DNA from: Polynucleobacter necessarius
Lineage (GTDB): Bacteria; Pseudomonadota; Gammaproteobacteria; Burkholderiales; Burkholderiaceae
Reading direction: 5' to 3'
DNA: 64,000 nucleotides
Assembly: GCF_900095215.1 (NCBI RefSeq)
Contig: NZ_LT606949.1
Location: forward strand, 302,284 to 366,283
Every line of letters starts with the position of its first letter. Positions within the stretch are counted from its first letter, which is position 1. The position numbers and the translations under genes are program-made. Shown piece by piece: positions 29,150 through 38,126 of this stretch. The notes under the pieces are model-generated. The model was not told the DNA's origin, made no database searches, and saw only the letters and a program-made list of their open reading frames with translations.

Positions 29150-30470
29150 TTAAAGCAGTCCATCAAAAAGCGCTATATCTACCCAGTCTCCGGCGGCAAT
29201 ATTTCCTTGTTCGCGACCTAGGATGACAAAGCAATTTGCCTCGCTCATAGAGCGCAAAATTCCAGTACCTTGACTGCCAGTGAGCTTGACTGTGGGCTTG
29301 CCGTCGGCGTCTCGCCCCAAGATGACCCGCTGAACCTCGGTGCGACCTGGTTTTTTCTGAATGGGTGCCTCAGCAATGGCTTGAGTTAGTCGCGGCTCAG
29401 TTTGATTGGCGCCGTTGAGCTGGAAAATGGCGGGGCGGACGAATTGATAGAAAGTCACCATAACCGCGACAGGATTTCCTGGTAGACCAAAGAAAAGTGT
29501 TGTGCGAGCGGGGGATTTTCCAGATACAGGCTTGAGGACGCCAAAGGCCATGGGGCGCCCGGAACGCATGGCGATTTTCCAGAAGCCCATGTCGCCCAGC
29601 TCTTGCATGATCTGTTTGGTGAAATCAGTCTCACCAACAGAAACTCCTCCAGAGGAGATCAAGACATCCGCTTTACTCGCTGCTTCAATAAATGCGTTCT
29701 TTAAGGAGGCGGGATCATCGCGCACAATGCCGCAATCCAAAACTTCTAGGTTAATTCGATTGAGTAATCCTGTGAGGCTATAGCGATTGCTATCGTAAAT
29801 GCTGCCAGCGTCTAAAGATTGGTCTAGTGAACGTAATTCATCACCAGAAGAAAAAATGGCCACCTTGAGCTTTCTTTTTTTACCTGAACTGATGCGATGC
29901 CAAGAGATGCTGCTAGACCTAAGTCAGAGGGGCGAAGTAGTCGTCCAGCAGCGATGGCGGGTTTGTCTTGTTGAAGATCTTCACCGCGCAACCGCCTGTT
30001 CTCGCCAGGCTTTACTTGATCCCGATTAAATTCAATGGTGAGCTCATCTTTTGCGCTCGTGAACTCCTGTGGAATGACAGTATCTCAACCTGCTGGCATC
30101 ACTGCGCCCGTCATAAGCTTGAGGCATTCGCCAGAGCCAACTCTACACCTTCATAAGGTTTGCCAGCACAAGCTGTACCAATAATGCTTAGTGAAATGCT
30201 CGCGTTATTGGTGTTGAGGTATTTGCCATCAAAGGCAAAACTATCCATGGCTGAGTTATCGGCTGCCTGGACATTAATTGGTGCAAGCAGGTCTACGGCT
30301 AAGATTCGATTAATTGCTTGATCCAGAGAAATCGTTTCGATATCAGCGGGGTCATTAATTTCTCTAGATTCTTGAATCAGATCTTTTACCAAAGCTGCTA
30401 TTGCTTTGCGTGCGTCATCCACGTGCAGTGAAGAAGTGAGCAGAATAGGTTGATTTGGCGAGTGACTCAT
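29150..30470 (-). pseudogene. moeA: moeA molybdopterin molybdenumtransferase, decayed
   Basis: MoeA inserts molybdate into molybdopterin. The N-terminal part from 30470 is well preserved (VQAADNSAMDSFAFDG, the substrate-binding loop). A frame break near 30130 (ELALANASSL stop) separates it from GECLKLMTGAVMPAG, where the next codon, normally Cys, is TGA. EFTSAKDELTIEF, VKPGENRRLRGEDLQQDKPA and PSDLGLAASLGIASVQV follow. A third lesion in the A6 run near 29880 shifts into KVAIFSSGDELRSL and the C-terminal half (SSGGVSVGETDF, FFGLPGNPVAVMVTF), which is open to the stop. Three independent lesions make loss of function certain. Confidence 0.92.
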
Positions 30471-31072
30471 ACAGATTCTGCTTCTAGTGTTTTGAGTTCT
30501 TCAGGAGTATTTACATTGGCAAATGCTTGGTGATCGTCAAAAACCACTGTACTGCTTCGCAATTCTTTAAACCAGCGATCAATTTTGAGATCTCCTTTTT
30601 GGAGAAATTGATTTAACGAGTTCTGCAGATTACTGCGCATCAAGCGGAAAACAGGTTGTGCCCAGACTTTGCCATCCGCCTCTTTGCTGTAGGCGTAAAT
30701 CAATTCAAAGTCATCGCGCTCCATTTCAGCAAGTAAATCATCTGCCAGGGCATTGGGAAGCAAGGGCGAGTCGCAAGGTGTGGTGAGTAGGTAAGGAGTC
30801 TTGCAAGCCTTTAAGCCAACCGAAAATCCCGCCAACGGCCCAGAAAAGTCGGGCGTCTCATCCATGACGACAGGGTAACCGTAGCCCGCATACTTTGTAA
30901 TATTGCGATTGGCATTAATCACGATGGTTTGCACTTGTGGTTTCAGTTTTGCAATAGCCGACTCGATTAGCGGTTTGCCATGCAAAGAAATTAATCCTTT
31001 ATCAATCCCACTCATGCGTTGCGCGCGTCCGCCAGCCAGTATCAGTCCGGTAATATCTTTGTTAGAAATCAT
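30467..31072 (-). CDS. mobA: Molybdenum cofactor guanylyltransferase
   Basis: A 201-residue MobA that attaches GMP to Mo-molybdopterin to make the bis-MGD form. The nucleotidyltransferase signature LILAGGRAQRMSGIDKGL is intact, as are LLTTPCDSPLLPNALAD (metal-binding Asp) and ANVNTPEEL near the C-terminus. Its ends overlap moaA (31072) and moeA (30467-30470), so the three formed an operon. It is the only undamaged cofactor gene here, although both neighbours in the pathway are dead. Confidence 0.9.
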   Translation of the reverse strand: MISNKDITGLILAGGRAQRMSGIDKGLISLHGKPLIESAIAKLKPQVQTIVINANRNITKYAGYGYPVVMDETPDFSGPLAGFSVGLKACKTPYLLTTPCDSPLLPNALADDLLAEMERDDFELIYAYSKEADGKVWAQPVFRLMRSNLQNSLNQFLQKGDLKIDRWFKELRSSTVVFDDHQAFANVNTPEELKTLEAESV

Positions 31073-32141
31073 TAGCCACCAATATAGGACATTTCAACCT
31101 TGCGGTTGGCAGATGATGTGTGCGCAGTATTAGAGTCTCTAATTTCAGAGTAGTGATCTTCACGGGTTGTCCAAGTATTCATCACGGCGTTAGCGATTTC
31201 TAAATCTGTTTTATCAGAGCGCAAGAGTGTTTTGAACTCAAAACCCTTGTTAGCAAAGAGGCCGAGATACATTTGGCCATCAGTGGAGATGCGGGCCCTA
31301 GTGCATTCGTGACAGAAGGTTTGGGTAACGCTGGAGATGACGCCAATTTCACCGGACCCATCTACGTAACACCAACGCTGCGCGACTTCACCGGCGTAGT
31401 TTGCTTCAATGGGCTCCAGGGGGAATTCTTTGTTAATTCTGGCAATCACTTCTTTTGATGGAAGAACTTGTTCCATATTCCAGCCATTAGAACTGCCAAC
31501 ATCCATGAATTCGATAAAGCGCAGAATGATGCCGCTGCCCTTAAAGTGTTTTGCCATCGCAACGATATCATGATCATTGGTGTCTTTTTTAACAACCATA
31601 TTTACTTTGATATTTTCAAAGCCAACTTCTTGAGCTGCTTTGATTCCGTCCAGAACATCACTTACCGGAAAATCGACATCATTCATTTTCTTGAAGATGG
31701 CGTCATCCAAGCCATCAAGACTGACAGTCAATCTTTGTAAGCCAGCTGCTTTTAGTGCGGCTGCTTTCTTGCGCAAAATGCTGCCATTGGTAGTGAGAGT
31801 GAGGTCTAGCGGCTTGCTATTGGATGTCTGAATCTTTGCCAGCATCTCTATGAGCACCTCTAAATGCTTACGCAATAAAGGTTCGCCACCGGTGAGTCTA
31901 ACTTTTTCGACGCCTAAGGTAGCGAAGATCGTAGTAAGTCGAGTGATTTCTTCAACACTCAGTGTAATTCGTTATGTGCAAGATACGGATAGTTTTGGTC
32001 GCAAACTTCTTTTGGCATGCAATACGTGCAGCGGAAGTTGCAGCGGTCTGTTACGGAGATGCGTAAGTCGCGCAGGGTTCTGCCGAGAGTATCTTTGGTG
32101 TGGCCATGAGGTGTGACTATCTGCGTGCCAATAGTTGGCAT
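31072..32141 (-). pseudogene. moaA: moaA GTP 3',8-cyclase, frameshifted, cluster Cys lost
   Basis: MoaA is the radical-SAM enzyme starting molybdopterin synthesis. The ATG at 32141 gives [13 protein letters not shown] and the radical-SAM triad CNFRCTYC. After AHNEL a two-base insertion (TTACACTGAG where TTACTGAG would read ELLSVEE) causes a stop near 31961. The correct frame continues [32 protein letters not shown] and on to the end. In the C-terminal cluster motif the first two Cys are present ([11 protein letters not shown]) but the third, usually in YLCLFA, is Gly (YLGLFANKG). Both lesions inactivate it. The Gly-Gly tail is kept. Confidence 0.92.
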
Positions 32142-32282
32142 CAGGCCTCTGCCTTCATCGATTCAGATGGGGATTACTTTTTCAATCATGTTCTCAATTA
32201 TGGCTGTGACACGGGGTTTCTGCTAAACCGCCAAATATCCTTGTGGGATAAATGGCAGTCTGGAGAAAAAGCTTTAGATGGC

Positions 32283-34925
32283 TTAAACCGTTTTTTCTTG
32301 GCCGCCGGTTTCAATTAAAACCATTGGGCCTTCAGGAAGACTGGCTGCAGGCTTAGGCGCTCCGCCTAAGTTATGTGCAACAGGCTCAGCCTGAATTTGG
32401 CTTTGCGCTTCCGCATGTTTAGAGGAGTCAGTTGCAACCCAGATCATGCCTGCTGATTGCAAAACGCTGTGCAACGGAGTTTCTTCAAGCGCTTGGAAAG
32501 CTACTGTAGGAAGTTCTGGTGCCGGCTTGCTAATCACTTCAACGGTTGCAGCTACCACTGCAGATACAGGTTCTGAAGTTTGATTGGCTGGTGCTGATGC
32601 GGGAGCAGTGTTTTGCGCAGGGCGATTGGATTGACGTGGAGCACGTGGTGCGCGTTCTTGTCTTTCTTGGTTTTCAGTCACAGGCTTAGCATTTCCAAAG
32701 CTATTTACAATGTTCTGAATTGGCATGCTTTCAGATGCGCCACCCATTCCTACAGGAGGGCCTGCAAAAGGACTTGCCGAGGGAGTCGCTACAACAGTTG
32801 CATTACTGGTTTCACCATTGTTTTCAGTACGCTCACCACGTTGACCACGACCACGACCACGACGCTCTTCGCCATCTGCGCCACTAGTAGTTGCTTCGTT
32901 GCCAGGGGCCGCTTCAGTAGCTGGAGTTACAGCTGCTGCGTTAGCTTGGTTGCGATTGCCTTCTTGACGCTCAGGTTTAGGACCGTTCTGATTGCGATTG
33001 CCGTTGCGGTTATTGCGATTGCCGTTGCGATTGTTATTGCCACCTTCTGTAGCTATGCCTTCCGCTGTATTTGCTGCTGGACGCTCGGCACGATCTCCGT
33101 TGCGTTCACCGCGACGATTACGACCGCGATTGCGATCGCCACCCTTGCCGTTACGACCTTGGTTGCGACCACGGTTATTGCTTGGCGCTGGCTTCTCTTC
33201 GACCGCTGGAGATGAGGAGAAGAGTTTTTTGATAAATCCGAAAAAGCCGCCTGAGGTTTCTGCTTTCACTTTATCTGTGCGAGCAGGACGTGGTTGGCTA
33301 ATAGGCGCAGGTTGTGTTGGGGTGATCCCCTTCACGGCAGCTTCAGGGCGCACGTTAACTTCAGCATCCTTTTTGCTTACTGTGGTGTCTGTCTCGAGTT
33401 CACGTGCAGCTTCTTCTGCCATCACGTAGCTAGCTTTTTGGTCGTCAAGACGGGGATCGTCATGACGCAAACGCTCTAATTTGTAATGTGGAGTTTCTAG
33501 ATGCTTGTTTGGAACCATCAAGACGTTGACTTTGAAGCGCGTCTCAATTTTGATTACTTCAGCGCGTTTTTCATTCAGGAGGAACGCAGCGACTTCAACT
33601 GGTACCTGAGTATGAATCGCAGCTGTATTTTCCTTCATTGCCTCTTCTTGGATGATGCGTAGAACTTGCAATGCGGAAGATTCAGTATCGCGAATATGGC
33701 CAGTACCATTACAGCGTGGGCAGGTTACATGGCTGCCTTCAGATAGCGCGGGACGCAAGCGTTGGCGTGACATTTCCATCAAACCAAACTTGGAAATCTT
33801 GCCCATTTGTACGCGCGCACGGTCGTGACGCAGAGCATCGCGTAAGCGATTCTCAACATCCTTCTGTGCCTTACTGGACTCCATATCAATGAAGTCAATC
33901 ACAATCAAACCACCTAAGTCACGTAAACGTGCTTGACGGGCGATTTCATCGGCAGCTTCTAAGTTGGTGCGAGTAGCAGTTTCTTCAATATCAGAGCCAC
34001 GGGTTGCGCGTGCGGAGTTCACGTCCACAGAAACCAAAGCTTCGGTGTGATCGATCACGATAGCGCCACCAGATGGCAGTGGCACGGTACGTGAGTACGC
34101 AGTTTCAATTTGATGCTCAATCTGAAAGCGTGAGAACAAGGGTACGTCATCCTGGTAGCGCTTCACGCGTGGCAAGTTGTCTGGCATAACGACAGACATA
34201 AATGCGGCAGCTTGTTCGTAGATGTCATCGGTATCGATGAGGATCTCACCAATATCCGGCTGGAAGTAATCACGAATCGCGCGAATGACCAAGCTAGATT
34301 CAAGGTAAATCAATAGTGGTGCAGAGTTTCCTTTTGCGGCTTCATCAATTGCTTTCCACAATTGCATCAGGTAGCTTAAGTCCCATTGCAACTCAGTGGC
34401 ATCGCGACCAATACCAGCAGTGCGAGCAATGATGCTCATACCATCAGGCACTTCTAACTGAGACATCGCTTCACGGAGTTCTTGACGGTCTTCGCCATCA
34501 ATGCGACGAGAAACGCCGCCTCCACGTGGGTTATTTGGCATTAATACCAAATAACGACCTGCCAAGGAGACAAAGGAGGTAAGGGCGGCGCCTTTTTGGC
34601 CGCGCTCTTCCTTTTCTACTTGAACAATGATTTCTTGACCTTCGCGCAGAACATCTTTAATGGAGGCATTGCGGACGTCGATACCCTCTTTAAAGTAACT
34701 GCGGGCAACTTCCTTGCATGGCAAGAAGCCATGACGCTCTTCGCCGTAATTGACAAAGCAGGCCTCAAGGGAAGGTTCAATGCGTGTAATGACACCTTTG
34801 TAAATGTTGCCTTTGCGTTGTTCACGGCCGGCAGCTTCGATATCGATATCTATGAGTTTTTGACCATCAACGATGGCAACTCGCAACTCTTCTTGTTGGG
34901 TTGCATTAAACAACATGCGTTTCAT
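32283..34925 (-). CDS. rne: Ribonuclease E
   Basis: An 880-residue RNase E, the main endoribonuclease and degradosome scaffold. The order is S1 RNA-binding domain (GNIYKGVITRIEPSLEACFV), RNase H-like and 5'-sensor parts, DNase I-like catalytic part (VDVNSARATRGSDIEETATR, LRDLGGLIVIDFIDME), and Zn-link CPRCNGTGH. A long Arg/Asn/Gly/Gln-rich disordered tail follows (residues ~550-800, RNRGRNRRGERNGDR and repeats), then a hydrophobic end. The frame is intact. It is divergent from rluC with a 468-base spacer containing a long leader, as in many Proteobacteria. Confidence 0.95.
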   Translation of the reverse strand: MKRMLFNATQQEELRVAIVDGQKLIDIDIEAAGREQRKGNIYKGVITRIEPSLEACFVNYGEERHGFLPCKEVARSYFKEGIDVRNASIKDVLREGQEIIVQVEKEERGQKGAALTSFVSLAGRYLVLMPNNPRGGGVSRRIDGEDRQELREAMSQLEVPDGMSIIARTAGIGRDATELQWDLSYLMQLWKAIDEAAKGNSAPLLIYLESSLVIRAIRDYFQPDIGEILIDTDDIYEQAAAFMSVVMPDNLPRVKRYQDDVPLFSRFQIEHQIETAYSRTVPLPSGGAIVIDHTEALVSVDVNSARATRGSDIEETATRTNLEAADEIARQARLRDLGGLIVIDFIDMESSKAQKDVENRLRDALRHDRARVQMGKISKFGLMEMSRQRLRPALSEGSHVTCPRCNGTGHIRDTESSALQVLRIIQEEAMKENTAAIHTQVPVEVAAFLLNEKRAEVIKIETRFKVNVLMVPNKHLETPHYKLERLRHDDPRLDDQKASYVMAEEAARELETDTTVSKKDAEVNVRPEAAVKGITPTQPAPISQPRPARTDKVKAETSGGFFGFIKKLFSSSPAVEEKPAPSNNRGRNQGRNGKGGDRNRGRNRRGERNGDRAERPAANTAEGIATEGGNNNRNGNRNNRNGNRNQNGPKPERQEGNRNQANAAAVTPATEAAPGNEATTSGADGEERRGRGRGQRGERTENNGETSNATVVATPSASPFAGPPVGMGGASESMPIQNIVNSFGNAKPVTENQERQERAPRAPRQSNRPAQNTAPASAPANQTSEPVSAVVAATVEVISKPAPELPTVAFQALEETPLHSVLQSAGMIWVATDSSKHAEAQSQIQAEPVAHNLGGAPKPAASLPEGPMVLIETGGQEKTV

Positions 34926-35311
34926 AACACTCTCCTATGGGGGAGGGCGGAGTAAGCGCGCTGCGTTAGGGGACAAGTTCAATACCGCTTAGGACGAGTC
35001 CTAAGGTGGTTTGTGAGTGTGGATCATGCAAGTCTAAGCACTTTTTGCTTAGTTCACCCAGTTAACGTGTGGTTAAATCGGTGACACACTTGACGATCGC
35101 CGCAGAGATCTCCTTTAGGTCATCAATGCAGGCGCGCGCCTGAAAACTGTCTTCTAATCGCGGGTATCGGCATACGGCACACCAACCCTGCGCCTCATTA
35201 CAACGGGGGAGGGGCAACCCCGGGAGTCTATTCAAAAAGGGCGACTCCAAGCTCCACGATTCAAACCTGACTTCAGGTTGGGATCTAGCCAATAAATTGG
35301 CTAGAGCGTTG
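34926..35311 (-). promoter_or_regulatory. Long 5' leader of rne
   Basis: About 386 bases separate the rne start from a TATAAT box, so the transcript would carry a long leader. In E. coli the rne leader (~360 nt) binds RNase E and drives autoregulation. Here the leader shows a perfect 8-bp stem with four-base loop near its 5' end (CTAGCCAATAAATTGGCTAG, 35285-35304) and a GC-rich GGGG-CAA-CCCC hairpin near 35212-35222. An open frame (35062-35337, minus) lies in the leader but shows no recognisable protein. Confidence 0.5.
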
Positions 35312-35317
35312 ATTATA
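35312..35317 (-). promoter_or_regulatory. Probable rne promoter -10 box
   Basis: A perfect TATAAT on the minus strand lies about 390 bases upstream of the rne start. A TTGTCA element lies 14 bases further upstream, shorter than the usual 16-18 base spacing, so the -35 assignment is weak. Confidence 0.45.
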
Positions 35318-35393
35318 CGGCACAAGTTGCGTGACAATGGGGTATTGTTGAGCCCCTTGTCATCCCCTATCGGGGTCGCAAGTGAGATAAAGC

Positions 35394-36401
35394 ATGAAAG
35401 CCGAACCCATTTCTAAGCCTTCCAAGGTCAAAACTTCCGCCCCTGCTGCTGTTCATCTTCAGACCATTGGTTCAGAAGAAGCTGGCCAACGCCTGGATAA
35501 CTATCTACTGCGCTGGGCTAAAGGAGTGCCTAAAAGCCATGTTTACCGAATTATTCGGTCTGGAGAAGTGCGGGTGAATAAAAAGCGAGTTGAACCAACG
35601 ACCCGCTTGGTCGCAGGGGATGTGGTTCGCGTTCCTCCGGTTCGGATTGCCGAACCCGCTCAAATGGCAGCAGTCAACACCGCCCAAACTAAATCCCGGG
35701 CGCATGGCTACTCGGACAAAATGCCCATTCTTTTTGAAGATGAGGCACTTTTAATAGTGAATAAGCCTGCTGGTTTGGCTGTCCATGGTGGCTCCGGTAT
35801 CGCCCTTGGGGTAATTGAAACACTACGAATTACTCGCCCTGAACTCAAGTTTTTGGAATTGGTGCATCGCTTAGACCGCGATACCTCGGGAGTTTTGTTA
35901 TTGGCGAAAAAGCGTAGCGCATTGGTGGGGCTTCATCGTCAAATCCGTGAAGGTCAAACCGACAAGCGTTACTACTTGCTTGCGCATGGTGAAATCGTGC
36001 AGGGCGCTCAAACCATGCAGCTCAAATACCCGTTGCAAAAATACCTTCTGCTCAATGGCGAGCGTCGCGTTCGGGTAGACCCAGATGGTTTGCCGAGTCA
36101 TACCGCATTAAGAGTGACCCAAACATTTAAGCGTGAGAACGCCACCATTACCCTCGCTGAAGCTCAGCTAAAAACGGGGCGTACCCATCAAATTCGAGTG
36201 CACTTGCAAAAATTGGGGCATGCGATTTTGGGTGATGATAAGTATGGCTTTGAAGATTTAGACAAGTTGACTAAATCCAAGCGCTTATACCTACACGCTC
36301 ATCTGGCTGGCTTTACCAATCCGCGTACCGGTGAAAAGATGCGCATTGAATCACCATTGCCTCTGGAATTTACCGCCCTAATAAAAACTTTTGAGCAGTA
36401 A
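35394..36401 (+). CDS. rluC: 23S rRNA pseudouridine synthase RluC
   Basis: A 335-residue RluA-family enzyme modifying 23S rRNA (E. coli RluC positions 955, 2504 and 2580). It has an S4 domain at about residues 30-80 (RLDNYLLRWAKGVPKSHVYR). The catalytic motif is ELVHRLDRDTSGVLLLAKKR, and KTGRTHQIRVHLQKLGHAIL is the second family signature. Divergent pairing with rne is the standard neighbourhood. The frame is intact, with a GATAAAGC region before the ATG. Confidence 0.93.
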   Translation: MKAEPISKPSKVKTSAPAAVHLQTIGSEEAGQRLDNYLLRWAKGVPKSHVYRIIRSGEVRVNKKRVEPTTRLVAGDVVRVPPVRIAEPAQMAAVNTAQTKSRAHGYSDKMPILFEDEALLIVNKPAGLAVHGGSGIALGVIETLRITRPELKFLELVHRLDRDTSGVLLLAKKRSALVGLHRQIREGQTDKRYYLLAHGEIVQGAQTMQLKYPLQKYLLLNGERRVRVDPDGLPSHTALRVTQTFKRENATITLAEAQLKTGRTHQIRVHLQKLGHAILGDDKYGFEDLDKLTKSKRLYLHAHLAGFTNPRTGEKMRIESPLPLEFTALIKTFEQ

Positions 36402-36418
36402 CAATCAGGGCGAGCAGA

Positions 36419-37093
36419 ATGTCGCAAATCCATAAATCAAATCGACTATATGACCTGATTGTTTGGGATTGGGATGGCACCATCATGGATTCCACGCCAA
36501 CCATTGTTCATTGCATTCAGCAGGCTTGTCGCGACTTGGGTTTTAAGGCGCCAGATGACGCCCTAGCAAGTTCAGTGATTGGCTTAGGTATTCAGGATTC
36601 ATTAAGAAGAGCGGTTCCTTGGATTGAGCCGCAGCATTTTCAAAAGCTGACAGAACGTTTTCGTTATCACTATTTAGCGAAAGACCATGAGCTCGATTTG
36701 TTTGTCGGCATTCGCGAGCTTCTAGAGGAGTTGCATGCCCAGCAGTATTTATTGGGTGTTGCGACCGGTAAATCTCGCGTAGGTTTAGATCGTTCGCTAC
36801 AGCATCATCAGATTGGCCATCTCTTTCATGAGACGCGTACAGCTGACGAATCATTTTCTAAGCCCCATCCTGGGATGTTGCTAGAGTTATCGGATGTCAC
36901 TCAAGTGCCAACACGCTGTATGCTCATGATTGGCGATACCACCCATGACTTAGATATGGCGGCGAATGCCGGTGTAGATGCGGTGGCAGTCACTTATGGC
37001 GCTCACCCACCTGACACCTTGAAAGCTTCGCCATCATTGATCCATGTCGATAATGTTGCGCAACTTTCGCAATGGCTTAAACAAAACTTGTAA
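36419..37093 (+). CDS. HAD-superfamily hydrolase (phosphoglycolate phosphatase-like)
   Basis: A 224-residue HAD-IA phosphatase. Motif I is VWDWDGTIMDST, with nucleophile and acid Asp. The Thr/Ser and Lys motifs are GVATGKSRVGLD and SKPHPGML, and motif IV is MIGDTTHDLDMAANAGVDA. It follows rluC by 17 bases and is probably co-transcribed. In related genomes such genes sit between rluC and sppA. The substrate is uncertain; phosphoglycolate or a nucleotide are possible. Confidence 0.85.
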   Translation: MSQIHKSNRLYDLIVWDWDGTIMDSTPTIVHCIQQACRDLGFKAPDDALASSVIGLGIQDSLRRAVPWIEPQHFQKLTERFRYHYLAKDHELDLFVGIRELLEELHAQQYLLGVATGKSRVGLDRSLQHHQIGHLFHETRTADESFSKPHPGMLLELSDVTQVPTRCMLMIGDTTHDLDMAANAGVDAVAVTYGAHPPDTLKASPSLIHVDNVAQLSQWLKQNL

Positions 37094-37132
37094 TGTAGTA
37101 ATTGAATTGGCAAGACTAAGGAATTTATAGCA

Positions 37133-38079
37133 ATGGCAAACAATCCAAACCCGAATTGGGAGCGTCAAGCCCTTGAGCACCTCTTGCTGGAGAACTTGAA
37201 AGAAACCCGTAAGGCGCGTCGCTGGAAGGCGGTCCTGCGAGTTCTCACTCTCCTGGTAATCGTAGGCATCTTGCTAGCGATATTTGATTTTCATCTTCCC
37301 GGCAAAGGTATGTGCGTCGAAAAACATACTGCGTTAGTAACGCTTGAGGGGGAGCTTTCTTCTAGCTGTATGGCTAATGCAATGGATACCAATTCCTCAT
37401 TGTTGTCCACATTTGAGAATGAGCACAGCGCCGGCGTTGTATTGCGCATTAATAGCCCTGGCGGTTCCCCAGTGCAGGCGGGAATGATCAATGATGAAAT
37501 CATCGTCTACGCAAGTTGTATCCTCAAACTCCATTCTATGTAGTGGTTGAGGATATTGGCGCATCGGGCGGCTATTACCTAGCAGTGGCTGCAGATCAAA
37601 TCCTGGTGGATAAGGCTAGCTTGGTGGGCTCTATTGGGATGATCATGGAAGGTTTTGGCTTTACAGGCCTGATGGATAAGCTGGGCGTAACCCGACGCAT
37701 GATTGCATCCGGCTCCAACAAAGGCATGCTGGATCCTTTTAGCAAAGAGAATCCAAAACAAGTCGAAATGGTGAAGACCATGATTGATGAAATTCATCAA
37801 CAATTTATCGCGGTGGTGAAAGAGGGTCGTGGCGATCGCTTGAAAGATGCGCCGGATTTATTTTCTGGGCGCATTTGGAATGGCGAGCAAGCTGTCAAGA
37901 TTGGTTTGGCTGACGGATATGACACTGTTGATACCGTTGCGCGCGACATCTTGAAGGCATCGGATGTCCTGGACTACACCATGAAAGAGAATTTCGCTGA
38001 GCGTGTTGCTAAACGCTTTGGCGCTGAAGCTGGCGCGGCTGCTGGTAAGGCTTTAGTGAAGACGCCTGATTTAAAGTAA
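37133..38079 (+). pseudogene. sppA: S49 signal peptide peptidase (SppA-like), frameshifted
   Basis: SppA degrades leftover signal peptides at the inner membrane. The N-terminus has a membrane anchor (VLRVLTLLVIVGILLAIFDF) and VVLRINSPGGSPVQAGMIND. After GAAATCATC one C appears to be missing (ATCATCGT where ATCATCCGT would read IIRLRKLYPQTP), and the frame runs to a stop at 37543. In the other frame the protease continues with EDIGASGGYYLAVAADQI, bearing the catalytic Ser, through SGRIWNGEQAVKIGLADGYD to 38079. It is the only lesion seen, so a sequencing error is possible. No Rieske-protein gene lies between it and the HAD gene, unlike in relatives. Confidence 0.75.
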
Positions 38080-38126
38080 AAAAGAAGACGCTTTTAAAGA
38101 AGTGAAAAGATAATGGGAGTGCAAAC

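Noticed and set aside
32613..33215. Plus-strand open frame opposite rne, rich in Thr, Ala and Ile
   Set aside because: It is the antisense of the Arg/Asn/Gly repeat-rich RNase E tail, whose composition removes stops on the other strand.
35062..35337. 91-codon minus-strand open frame in the rne leader
   Set aside because: It spans the probable -10 box and hairpins and shows no protein family; more likely untranslated leader.
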